NCBI RefSeq assembly: GCF_000784355.1
Contig: NZ_KN360940.1
Location: forward strand, 22,960-61,110
Source: Methanolacinia paynteri
GTDB taxonomy: Archaea > Halobacteriota > Methanomicrobia > Methanomicrobiales > Methanomicrobiaceae
Length of the DNA: 38,151 bases
Direction: 5' to 3'
A program made the translations under genes and the position numbers. Positions 7,622-16,299 of this stretch are shown here, one piece after another (the stretch's first letter is position 1; each line of letters starts with the position of its first letter). A model generated the notes under the pieces. The model searched no databases. It was not told the DNA's origin and was given only the letters and a program-made list of their open reading frames with translations.

Positions 7622-8545
7622 TCAAACAGAAATCAAAAGAACGGCAACGACCGGAACAGTGATCAGGCTCAGCATTGTCGAGATGAAAACACCCTTCGAG
7701 GCAAGGGTCGAATCGACGTCATACTCTTCGGCCAGGAGAACGGAATTAGCGGCGACGGGCATCGATGCCAAGAGAACCGCAATCCCGATAAAGAGCGGGT
7801 CTTTCACGAACGGCGTCAGAACGAGATAGACGACGACCGGAATTGCAATAAGCCTAAGGAAACTTATGAAATAGATCCTGAGATCGCCGAACATCCCGGA
7901 GATAGGAAGAGTGGCAAGAAGTGCACCGACGACGACCATCGCAAGCGGTGTCGTCAGGTCCCCGAGGATCTGGAGAACGTCGATAAACGGGGACGGTATC
8001 GAAAATCCGGTGAAAAAGAATACGAGGCCGATCAGCGACGACAATATTCCGGAATTCAGGAACAGCTTCGGATCGAGAGATTTCCCCATGTCCGGCCTCA
8101 GCATCAGGATTCCCGCAGAGAATACGAGAAGACCGAACGGAAGCATTACAAGAGAAGTATAAAACACCGCACCGGTACCGAAGATCGCGGCTGTAACCGG
8201 AATTCCCATAAACCCGAGATTGGAAAAGACCAGCATGAACTTCATCACACCGATCTCGTGGATGTCCTTTGAGAGAAAACGGGGAATCGCAAATGCGAAG
8301 GCGAATGAGATCAGGTAATAGACCGCCGCTACCCCAAACATCTCGATAGTACTGCCGAAGGTCTCATCGGTCAGGGGGATCTGCATTGAGACTATAATCA
8401 GGCACGGAAGAGAGATGTTTACCAGAAAACTCGAAAGGCCCTTCGCACCCTGCCTGTCGATCACCTTCATCCTGTAGGCCGCATAGCCTATCGCCATCAT
8501 TATAAAAAGTATTATGATACTGTTTGTTATCTCAAAGAAATCCAT
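7622..8545 (-). CDS. AEC (auxin efflux carrier) family transporter
   Basis: A 307-residue membrane protein with about ten hydrophobic segments arranged as two five-helix halves, the usual length of the AEC/Mem_trans family. The start IIILFIMMAIGYAAYRMKVI, the block SSFLVNISLPCLIIVSMQI and the C-terminal LASMPVAANSVLLAEEYD are typical. Bacterial and archaeal members export or import organic anions such as malonate or malate; the substrate here is not known. It is transcribed in the same direction as the GntP-like gene, 178 bases upstream of it, with the repeat R1 relative between them. It is therefore not clearly in one operon. Confidence 0.88.
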   Translation of the reverse strand: MDFFEITNSIIILFIMMAIGYAAYRMKVIDRQGAKGLSSFLVNISLPCLIIVSMQIPLTDETFGSTIEMFGVAAVYYLISFAFAFAIPRFLSKDIHEIGVMKFMLVFSNLGFMGIPVTAAIFGTGAVFYTSLVMLPFGLLVFSAGILMLRPDMGKSLDPKLFLNSGILSSLIGLVFFFTGFSIPSPFIDVLQILGDLTTPLAMVVVGALLATLPISGMFGDLRIYFISFLRLIAIPVVVYLVLTPFVKDPLFIGIAVLLASMPVAANSVLLAEEYDVDSTLASKGVFISTMLSLITVPVVAVLLISV

Positions 8546-8752
8546 GAATGTGGAGAAATATTCAAGGTCGAATGTAATAATCGTTCCTGACAGAAAAAAT
8601 TCAGATAAATAAATAATAATTATCCGGAGGAACGAGAGTAACCGGTTTCACAATCCCGTCCGCCATGCGCAGATCTCATTTTTAGGAAACAATAACATCC
8701 TGATTTCAATCAAAAGTATAATGTCACTATTCACATATAGATTAAATAAATT

Positions 8753-11700
8753 GTGAACGAAAACACCGCCGAACTCCTGAATCTTTTGGAATCCGGAAAC
8801 AAACGAGAGCGAAGATCAGCGATCGATGGACTGAAAAAGATCGGGAAACCCGCATCCCTGCAGCTTTTAAATATCCTGAACAGCGAAAATCCTGATATCC
8901 GGGACGGTGCCGCAGAGATCCTCGGCTCATACAGCGAAGGGGATATCGATACTTTTCTGAAACTTCTTGCCTCGGGAAAGAAGAATGCAAGGGACGGTGC
9001 TGCAAGAACAATCGCATACATCATAGGCAACGGCGGGAAGATCACAACTCCTCTTTCAAAGATGATCAGGGACGGGACACCCGAAGCAAGGAAAGGCGCC
9101 GCCATATCCATCGGCTATATCCATAACCCGAAGGCCGATTTCGTCAACATGCTTCTGTATATGCTTAAGGACGATGACCGCGAAGTCAGGAAACAGGCGG
9201 CCGAATCGCTGAAAAAACTGAACTGGAATTCAGTCAATCCCGTCGAGATGGCCTTTTTCTATATGGCTGACGAAGACTGGGACAAACTGGGAAAGTCAGG
9301 ACCGTTCGCACTTGAAGCGGTAAAATTCGGGCTAAAAAATGCCGATTCCGAAGTGAGAATAAAACTCGCCGGCATTCTGGCAGGGACAAAAGGAAATGAA
9401 TCCAAAAAAATTCTCCTTTCAATACTGGCAGACCCCGATAAAAAAGTCAAACTGGCTGCGATCGATGCAGTAGCCGAGACCCGTGACCCGGAACTCATGA
9501 ATTATCTTGCCGGCGCCATGTACGACCGCGATTACGACGTTCAGGTCGAGACCTCATGGGCACTCCGCAAAGCGGGATGGAGACCTGCAAGCTACAATGA
9601 AAAAGTCAGGGCGCTTATCCTCCAGGGCGATTTAAGGGAGATCGAACTAATGGGCCGGACGGCACTCACTCCTCTCATCGAAAATCTCGGGGATACAGAT
9701 CCCAATATCAGAAAAAATGCCGTAAAGGTCCTGTATTCCATAGGAAAACCGGCATATGAAGCCCTCAGACAGGCAGAAAACAAATCCTCCCCTGAGATCA
9801 GGGAAGGAATACAGGAGGCTCTCGAATATTTCAGCACCAACGAAAAGGAATCCGCGGAAAAAACAGGAAGCGATTCGGCAACTGAGAGCGAGATCCGGGA
9901 ATATAATTCCAGGGATTACTGGCATCACGCTTTCATTGAGAACGGCTATAACCAGGAGATGGCTGAAAGGTTCTCTGCCTCTCTTTCCGGCGAAGACGAC
10001 ATCATAAGAATAACGGCTATCGAAAATCTCAAAGGGCACGGGAAGAGAGCAATCCCGATCATGATCCTTCTCCTGAACGACGAAAAGGAGAACGTGAAGA
10101 CTGTCGCCATCGAATCGCTCGGCGACCTGTACGCGAAAGATGCCATCGAATCGCTCGTAAAGACAATAGAAGACGAGCATCACGAGGTCAGAAGGGCCTC
10201 CGCCTATGCCCTCGGAAAAATCCGGGATAAAGGAACCCTGCCCGTTCTTGTCAGGCACTTTGCAGACCCCGAGGAGACCGTGCGCAACGAGTGCTCCGAA
10301 TCGGTCGCAAAGATGGGAAACATCGCCCTTCCCTTCATCGAAAACCTCGTATCGCACAACGACCCGGATGTCAGGATTGCATCCCTCAGGGCTCTCGGCG
10401 GGATCAGCGATCCGTCCGGAATTCCTTTCGGGACAAAGGCCCTGAACGATTCCGAGTACAACGTCAGGATTGAGGCAATGGACGCCCTTGTCCGCATCAG
10501 CGGCTTCATGTTCAACTTCCTGATGAACGAGATCCAGAGAGTCAGCATCCAGGGGACCAAGATGGAGAAGCTGGGAATGCTCAGTGTCCTGTCAAGACTC
10601 CAGGATTTAAAGATCGTCCCGGTCGTCAAGAGATTTCTCGCCGACGACGACGAGGAGGTCCGGAGAAATGCATCGGAGATCCTGGAAGTCTACAGGAAGA
10701 GAGAGATCAAAAAGGAGAAGGACAGGATTCGCGAGTACAGCAGGGAGACTGCCGACCTGCTGAAGAGGAAGCTGTCGCTAAAGGAGATCGACAGCCTTCT
10801 CGACCGCCTTATAGGTGCGGACGACTTCGCTACAATGGAGATCCTCGGGAAGAAGCTCTCGCAGAACGAGATCGAAGATCTGATTAAGGGACTCAAGGCA
10901 AAGAAAGGAGATACTTCAAAGGTCCTCGGGAAGAGGCTCTCGCAGGATGAGATCGACGAACTCATCCACCGTTCGGCCTATGTAAGCAATAAAAATACCA
11001 CGGAACTGCTCGGCAAAAAGCTCAACCAGGACGAGATCGACGATCTCATCAAAAGGGCATCCTCGGAGAAGGAAGAGAATGCCGCGAAGGACATCAAGAA
11101 ACAGCTCACCCAGAACGAGATCGACGACCTGATCAAAAAGGAGCTCGCACTCAAGAAGAAGGCGGCAATGGAGGTCTCAATGCTTATCGTCGGCCTGAAG
11201 AGCAGCGATCCTGCAGCCGAATCATCATCGACTGCCAAGATCATAAAGATCGGCGAGCCTGCCGTCGAACCCCTCCTCAGTTTCATGAACAACGCCGAAC
11301 CGGAATTCCAGGCAAAAACCGCTGAAATCCTTATCAAAATCGGAAAACCTGGGATCAGGGGGATGATCAGGACACTGAACTATGGCCGGACAGAAATGAG
11401 AGTCGTCATAGCAAGGACCATACTGAAGAGCAAAGACCCGGAGGCAGTGAATGCCGTATACGACAGGATCAAGAGCGAGAAGAATCCCGAGGTCAGGAAG
11501 GCCCTCATACTTGCATTTACAAAGGATTCGAAGGACAAAAGAATTCCCGACGCACTGCACTCCGCACTTGCCGATCCGGACCCCGGGGTAAAGACCCTTG
11601 CAGTCCGCCTTCTTGCAAAGATCAAAGACGAAAGGGCGATCGGCCCCCTGGTATCGGTCCTGAACTACTCCGAGGATACGCTCGCGGATCTTGCCTCCGA

Positions 11701-12859
11701 TTCTCTTGTCGGTTACGGAAAAGCTGCACAGCCGGCCCTTCTCAAAGAGCTGAAAGGAAACGGCAGCGACCAGTTTAGGGAGAGAATTGCCGCGACCATG
11801 GACAAGATGCAGTTCAAACCTGCCGACAGTAGGGATATCGCATGGTATTTTGCGGCAAAAGGAAGATGGAGCGAACTTGAGAAGTCAGGAGATTATGCAC
11901 TCGAACCCCTGTCACAGATTATCGGAAACCCCTACTCCAAAAAGAGGACGGATGCACTGAAAACCCTGATCGGGATCGGCGGAACGAAGGTCCTGCCGTC
12001 TCTTTCAAATGCGGTCTTCGACATAGATGAGGACATCTCCGGGACTGCAAGGCAGGGGATCCTTGACATGGGCAGGAGTGTGATCCCGGCGCTAACGGAG
12101 ATCGCCTCGAAGGAAAAAGATGCCGGGCGGCAGAGAGAGCTCGAATCGATAATCCGGGAGATCGACCAGAAAGATCTCATTAAAAAATCTATAGAGGCGG
12201 GAGACTGGAACGCGCTTGCCGGGGCAGGACCAATGGCGATCAAATATATCTCCGAAAGGACTAACTCCGCCGATCCGGAGACAAAGAGACAGATGATCTC
12301 TGTGATCTCGAGGATCGGGGGAGAAGAGGCAGTCTGCCCCCTCTCGGAGATGCTCTTTGACAATGACGAGAGGATCGCGGTTACTGCACGGCACGGTCTG
12401 CTGAATACCGGCGGAGAAGCGATACCGGAACTGGAAAAGATCTGCAGGCAGACCTCAAATCCTGCAAGACGAGAGGCTCTTAAATTCCTTATCAGGGAGA
12501 TATCGAAAGAGGAGGAGATTGCAACCCTCGTTAAGGAAAAGAGGTGGATAGAGCTCCAGTTAAAAGGTGAGGATGCAATCGACATGATCTCCCAGCTGCT
12601 CGAGGACCCGAACCCCGAAAACCGGATGGGAGCAACCAAAGTCTTTGCAGGCATCGATGACATCAGTGCCGTCCGGCCGCTTCTTCACTCACTCTTCGAC
12701 ACAGATCCGGAGATCGTGACGATTGCGAGCTCAGCACTTAAAAAAAGAGGAAAGACGATAATCCCGGTAATCTCAGTGGCAATTATTAAGGAGAAGAACC
12801 CTGCAAAAAAGAAGGCCCTTGCAGATCTAATCAGGGAGATGGAGTCGGGCGGCAGCTGA
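8753..12859 (+). CDS. Large HEAT-repeat protein with an internal LSQDEIDxLI repeat array
   Basis: A 1368-residue, charged, soluble protein. Residues about 1-660 and 800-1368 are many degenerate ~31-residue HEAT/PBS-lyase-like units (patterns such as RDGAAEILG, VRKQAAESLKKL, VRRASAYALGKI, VRNECSESVAKM), predicted to form two curved solenoids for protein binding. Between them is a coiled, charged block with five copies of a ten-residue motif starting at residues 674, 702, 729, 757 and 785: LSLKEIDSLL, LSQNEIEDLI, LSQDEIDELI, LNQDEIDDLI, LTQNEIDDLI. The spacing is 27-28 residues. The motif resembles the N-terminal CheY-binding peptide of bacterial FliM, though function by analogy is only inference. 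The start is GTG at 8753 with no ribosome site; a TATA-like GTATAATG at 8716-8723 suggests a very short leader. No enzymatic motif is seen. Confidence 0.88.
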   Translation: MNENTAELLNLLESGNKRERRSAIDGLKKIGKPASLQLLNILNSENPDIRDGAAEILGSYSEGDIDTFLKLLASGKKNARDGAARTIAYIIGNGGKITTPLSKMIRDGTPEARKGAAISIGYIHNPKADFVNMLLYMLKDDDREVRKQAAESLKKLNWNSVNPVEMAFFYMADEDWDKLGKSGPFALEAVKFGLKNADSEVRIKLAGILAGTKGNESKKILLSILADPDKKVKLAAIDAVAETRDPELMNYLAGAMYDRDYDVQVETSWALRKAGWRPASYNEKVRALILQGDLREIELMGRTALTPLIENLGDTDPNIRKNAVKVLYSIGKPAYEALRQAENKSSPEIREGIQEALEYFSTNEKESAEKTGSDSATESEIREYNSRDYWHHAFIENGYNQEMAERFSASLSGEDDIIRITAIENLKGHGKRAIPIMILLLNDEKENVKTVAIESLGDLYAKDAIESLVKTIEDEHHEVRRASAYALGKIRDKGTLPVLVRHFADPEETVRNECSESVAKMGNIALPFIENLVSHNDPDVRIASLRALGGISDPSGIPFGTKALNDSEYNVRIEAMDALVRISGFMFNFLMNEIQRVSIQGTKMEKLGMLSVLSRLQDLKIVPVVKRFLADDDEEVRRNASEILEVYRKREIKKEKDRIREYSRETADLLKRKLSLKEIDSLLDRLIGADDFATMEILGKKLSQNEIEDLIKGLKAKKGDTSKVLGKRLSQDEIDELIHRSAYVSNKNTTELLGKKLNQDEIDDLIKRASSEKEENAAKDIKKQLTQNEIDDLIKKELALKKKAAMEVSMLIVGLKSSDPAAESSSTAKIIKIGEPAVEPLLSFMNNAEPEFQAKTAEILIKIGKPGIRGMIRTLNYGRTEMRVVIARTILKSKDPEAVNAVYDRIKSEKNPEVRKALILAFTKDSKDKRIPDALHSALADPDPGVKTLAVRLLAKIKDERAIGPLVSVLNYSEDTLADLASDSLVGYGKAAQPALLKELKGNGSDQFRERIAATMDKMQFKPADSRDIAWYFAAKGRWSELEKSGDYALEPLSQIIGNPYSKKRTDALKTLIGIGGTKVLPSLSNAVFDIDEDISGTARQGILDMGRSVIPALTEIASKEKDAGRQRELESIIREIDQKDLIKKSIEAGDWNALAGAGPMAIKYISERTNSADPETKRQMISVISRIGGEEAVCPLSEMLFDNDERIAVTARHGLLNTGGEAIPELEKICRQTSNPARREALKFLIREISKEEEIATLVKEKRWIELQLKGEDAIDMISQLLEDPNPENRMGATKVFAGIDDISAVRPLLHSLFDTDPEIVTIASSALKKRGKTIIPVISVAIIKEKNPAKKKALADLIREMESGGS

Positions 12860-12876
12860 ACCCTGAATTATCACCA

Positions 12877-13698
12877 TCAGCAGAAGAACTCGGGTTCCGT
12901 ATCGGGATCGGTGAGATAATTCATGATCCTCTCGATTACTTCTTTATTCTTCGGCAGCATGATGTGACAGTAGCGGAAAGGCCCCGAGCCGAACTTCTCC
13001 TGGTCTTTCGGGATAATATCCGCCCCGGCGCCGGGTATGAACGAATCCACATGCGCAACGACCCCGTCGCCACGGAATGTCGTATCCCATGAGCCGTCTT
13101 CACCGAATACCCAGGTTCTCCCGCTGAACGGGGGGAAAAACACAGGACAGCATTCTTCATTGGACGATACGATCACCCTGTACATGATATCGTCACGTGT
13201 GCCCGATGCACGGATCTCCATATTCTCCGGGCTTCCGGGACGAAGACCCTGCACGATCAGGTCTTCTTCAGGCTTGTATTTTCTTGGAACGAACACTCCC
13301 TCGAGGTTTCGCAGGACCTCCGGGCCGTGGACGGGATCGTTGAATAGCTCTGCCATCGACGAACCGTTGCTCGCGGGGCCTATGCCGATGAAAAACCTGA
13401 CCTTCTCCTCTTTCGATACACCGTCGATCACCTCAAGCATGTACCTGACGATGAAGCTGCCCGTAGAATGACAGACGATATCGATATAATCATAGTACCC
13501 GAGTCTCCTGCGGGTATCCCGGATATAATCGCGGAGAGCCATCGCGATCGCGACAGGCTCGGAACTCTCCATTCCGGTAAAACTGAAATTCCAGTAAGGT
13601 ATCGATTCATCCTCAAGTTTACTTGCAAGATCTTTCCAGATCTCCGGGCCGCTCTTCCAGCCGTGAACAAGTACTACGGGATACCTTTCAAAGGTCAC
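12877..13698 (-). CDS. Alpha/beta hydrolase, lipase or PGAP1-like
   Basis: A 273-residue alpha/beta-fold hydrolase. The oxyanion-hole loop is VVLVHGWKSG (residues 8-17) and the nucleophile elbow is IVCHSTGS, with Ser78 in C-H-S-T-G, a Cys replacing the usual first Gly. A late RYCHIMLP segment offers the catalytic His. This pattern is found in triacylglycerol lipases and PGAP1-like esterases; the substrate is not predictable. No signal peptide is seen, so it probably acts in the cytoplasm. It begins with GTG at 13698 and lacks a clear ribosome site. It converges on the HEAT-repeat gene, 17 bases apart at the stops. Confidence 0.82.
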   Translation of the reverse strand: MTFERYPVVLVHGWKSGPEIWKDLASKLEDESIPYWNFSFTGMESSEPVAIAMALRDYIRDTRRRLGYYDYIDIVCHSTGSFIVRYMLEVIDGVSKEEKVRFFIGIGPASNGSSMAELFNDPVHGPEVLRNLEGVFVPRKYKPEEDLIVQGLRPGSPENMEIRASGTRDDIMYRVIVSSNEECCPVFFPPFSGRTWVFGEDGSWDTTFRGDGVVAHVDSFIPGAGADIIPKDQEKFGSGPFRYCHIMLPKNKEVIERIMNYLTDPDTEPEFFC

Positions 13699-13799
13699 AG
13701 AATAGTATCGCTCTTAGGAACCATATCTTTGACGGATTTATAGGATAACAATCCGGGGTGCGTCGAACAATCCGGATAAAAGAAAGATTTTCAGGAGAA

Positions 13800-14063
13800 T
13801 TAATATCTTCTGTTGAAATCGCTTCTCGGGCGCGGCGGGCGGGCTTCATCAATCCGCATCGTGCGTCCTTCATACTCTGTTTCATTAAGGGCGGCCATTG
13901 CCTTCTCAGCCTCTTCGGCCGAGCCCATCTCAACGAATCCAAATCCTTTACGTTCAATAATTCTAACGCTTTTAACGTCGCCATATTGAGAAAACAATTC
14001 TTCCAACTGTTTTTCAGTTACCGAGTATGTCAGATTGCCGACATACAACTTACTGGTTTCCAT
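13800..14063 (-). CDS. Small single-RRM RNA-binding protein
   Basis: An 87-residue protein that is almost entirely one RNA recognition motif. RNP2 is LYVGNL at residues 6-11 and RNP1 is KGFGFVEM at 39-46, with the aromatic residues for base stacking intact. A short basic Arg/Pro tail (RPPRPRSDFNRRY) follows. Such small RRM proteins are common in cyanobacteria and some bacteria and scattered in archaea; bacterial relatives respond to cold. CTCC at 14071-14074 gives GGAG on the coding strand, seven bases before the ATG. It is probably monocistronic, with a cytoplasmic RNA-chaperone role inferred. Confidence 0.92.
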   Translation of the reverse strand: METSKLYVGNLTYSVTEKQLEELFSQYGDVKSVRIIERKGFGFVEMGSAEEAEKAMAALNETEYEGRTMRIDEARPPRPRSDFNRRY

Positions 14064-14226
14064 AAACGGTCTCCACTAACTAATGGGCACTAAGATTAGA
14101 TAAACTATACCTTTATTCTCGCCAAAAGGGTATTTTCTCAGTTGTAACGGGAGAAACCGGGAAATAATGGTACCGGCCTGAAGTCCTCCGGCGATCATTT
14201 GCCGAAGAAAAAATCGTTATGAAAGA

Positions 14227-14898
14227 TCAGTTGTCACGCTGAAAATGGTTCCGCCTGTGACTGAAAAATACAAACAAGGCGCTTATTGCCGTTATTATGT
14301 ACCCTACAATCAGTGCGGAGATGAGTGTTCCCTCCCCGAGACCCTTCAGTGTTCCGAAGAAAAAAAACGAAATCGCTCCCGCGGTGAAGCAGAGTGTCGT
14401 ATCGAATGCGACTTTGACCGTTCCAAACCTTTTTCCGGCTTTTTCCGCGATTATCCTGACAACCGCATCGCCGGGATAGACGAAAGTGCCGGACGTTATC
14501 TCCAGGTAGACTCCCAGTGCAAGAACAACGCATCCCGCAAGAAGCGTGATTATTTTCGCGGGATAAAATACCGGATCGACAAAATAAAAAATCAACATCC
14601 CGAGATCGATGAAAAACCCGAGAATGAGTCCGACGAATACCTGGAGAGACTGGATCTTCGGAAAACCCTTTCCCAAAATTATGATCTCTATAAGAAGGAA
14701 GAATACACCCAGGAGAAAAGCAAATTCACCGAAAGTTACGGGAAATACCAGGCAGAGAACATAGGGAACGCTTGAAATCGGTGACGTCCCGAGATACGAT
14801 TTTGTTATCAGGCTTATGCCGAGGCCCATAAAAAACAGCCCCAGGATCAGGGTCGAATACCTGGTAAAAACTGATTTTTGATCTGTTGCGCCGGCCAT
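14227..14898 (-). CDS. YczE/YitT-like multi-pass membrane protein
   Basis: A 223-residue integral membrane protein with five or six hydrophobic segments. The beginning (LGLFFMGLGISLITKSYLGTSPISSVPYV in family terms, with the TKSYLGTSPIS loop) and the VYPGDAVVRIIAEKAGKRFG loop are typical of the YczE/YyaS/YitT group (DUF6198). The function of the family is unknown; some members are guessed to be transporters. It lies 48 bases downstream of the CPA2 antiporter gene on the same strand, so the two may be co-transcribed. Confidence 0.8.
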   Translation of the reverse strand: MAGATDQKSVFTRYSTLILGLFFMGLGISLITKSYLGTSPISSVPYVLCLVFPVTFGEFAFLLGVFFLLIEIIILGKGFPKIQSLQVFVGLILGFFIDLGMLIFYFVDPVFYPAKIITLLAGCVVLALGVYLEITSGTFVYPGDAVVRIIAEKAGKRFGTVKVAFDTTLCFTAGAISFFFFGTLKGLGEGTLISALIVGYIITAISALFVFFSHRRNHFQRDN

Positions 14899-14946
14899 TT
14901 TGTATGAGTTCCCCTGACAGATCTGTCCTGAAAAAGCATAAGGATA

Positions 14947-16143
14947 TCACCGGCTTTCCTCCGGGTACTCGTGCTTCTCCCTGAAGAGCCAGTCTTTCAG
15001 CAGGAACGGTGTAATTATCGTGCAGATCAGGCTGGCCATGATGATCGATATGAACGCATCCTGCCCGATTATTCCCATCGAAAGTCCGACGAGCGCTATG
15101 ACCATAGCCATCTCCCCGCGTGGAATCATTCCCGCTCCGACCGTCAGGGAGTCGTGAAGATCCATCCCGGTAGCCCTTGCAGGTATGCTGCACCCGACGA
15201 ATTTGGAAACAGCCGCAACTACGGTGAGAATGATGATGAACGGAATTATCGCGGTTGTCACCTCGTGAATATCCACGAGAATCCCGAGCGAGATGAAGAA
15301 TATCGCCGCGAACGGGATGTACAAAAATTCAGATCCCTTCTTGATGCTCAGGCTGTGCTTGAGCGAGACCTTGTTTATGGAAACGCCGGCGATAAACGAT
15401 CCGATCATGGGGGATAATTCGAAAAAGTCTGCGACAAGTGCATAGATGAATGCGATGCAAAGCCCGAACAGGAATACGAACTCGGGAAAGATCACCGCGA
15501 TCTCCGATGAATCGACCTTCTCGATAAGCCGATCCACCACGTATAGTCCGAAAAGCGCCGCAGCAGCGATATATGCAATTGGTCTTGCGACCGAAAGAGC
15601 AAGATCTACAAACGACGTTGCACCTGAAATAACATCGAGAGTCACCGAGAGGACGATCAATGCCAGGATATCGTCGATTACCGCGGTCCCGATTATCGCG
15701 TTTGCGACCTGCGTATGGAGTTTGCCCATCTCCTTGAGAACGTTCGCGGTAATTGCGATGCTCGTCGCCGTAAGTGCGGCCCCGATGAAGAACGATCCTT
15801 CGATAGGATATCCTAATGCATCGGCGGTCAGAAAGCCCAAAATCCAGGGGAGGATCACGCCGCAGATCCCGATAAGAAGAAACCTGCCCTTTAGTATGTC
15901 GCTGAAATGAAAGTCGAACCCGATTACAAAGAGAATTATGATCGCACCCATCTGTGCAAGGGCACTTACGAGGTCGGTGTAGGTGATCAGACCGAGGACG
16001 CTCGGGCCGACGATAAGCCCGAGTATGATCTCCCCGACAACCGCCGACTGGTGAATATACGAAGCGATGAGGTATCCGCCCACGGCGACGAGAAGAAGGA
16101 GAGCGATCTGGAATTCGGCATTAACAACGGGCAACGGGTCCAT
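14947..16143 (-). CDS. CPA2-family cation/proton antiporter
   Basis: A 398-residue membrane protein with about 12 segments. GEIILGLIVGPSVLG, FVIGFDFHFSD and TATSIAITANVLKEMGKL are standard for Kef/NapA-type transporters. The ion site shows two acidic residues in sequence, TAVIDDILAL with Asp157-Asp158, the pattern linked in this superfamily to electrogenic exchange of 2 H+ per Na+. There is no C-terminal RCK/TrkA-N domain, so nucleotide gating is not expected. It likely exports Na+ (or K+) at the cytoplasmic membrane. It is divergent from the CPA1 gene, with about 156 bases of shared promoter region. Confidence 0.9.
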   Translation of the reverse strand: MDPLPVVNAEFQIALLLLVAVGGYLIASYIHQSAVVGEIILGLIVGPSVLGLITYTDLVSALAQMGAIIILFVIGFDFHFSDILKGRFLLIGICGVILPWILGFLTADALGYPIEGSFFIGAALTATSIAITANVLKEMGKLHTQVANAIIGTAVIDDILALIVLSVTLDVISGATSFVDLALSVARPIAYIAAAALFGLYVVDRLIEKVDSSEIAVIFPEFVFLFGLCIAFIYALVADFFELSPMIGSFIAGVSINKVSLKHSLSIKKGSEFLYIPFAAIFFISLGILVDIHEVTTAIIPFIIILTVVAAVSKFVGCSIPARATGMDLHDSLTVGAGMIPRGEMAMVIALVGLSMGIIGQDAFISIIMASLICTIITPFLLKDWLFREKHEYPEESR

Positions 16144-16299
16144 TGGTTCATATTATTTTACAACTTATAGAAAAACCCTCCTTTCACGATGCCGTCAATA
16201 ACTTCTTCAGGCCGGGGATGGCCGGAGAATTCCCGGTCAGGAATCATTATCAGCAGAAAACCGAATTAATTAGAAAAGAATAATTTTTGAGTAACGATT

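Noticed and set aside
9647-10357. 236-codon antisense frame within the HEAT-repeat gene
   Set aside because: The HEAT frame is continuous and repeat-structured here; the antisense frame has no family features.
11932-12663. 243-codon antisense frame within the HEAT-repeat gene
   Set aside because: Ser/Ile-rich shadow of a Glu/Ala/Arg-rich gene, with no motif.
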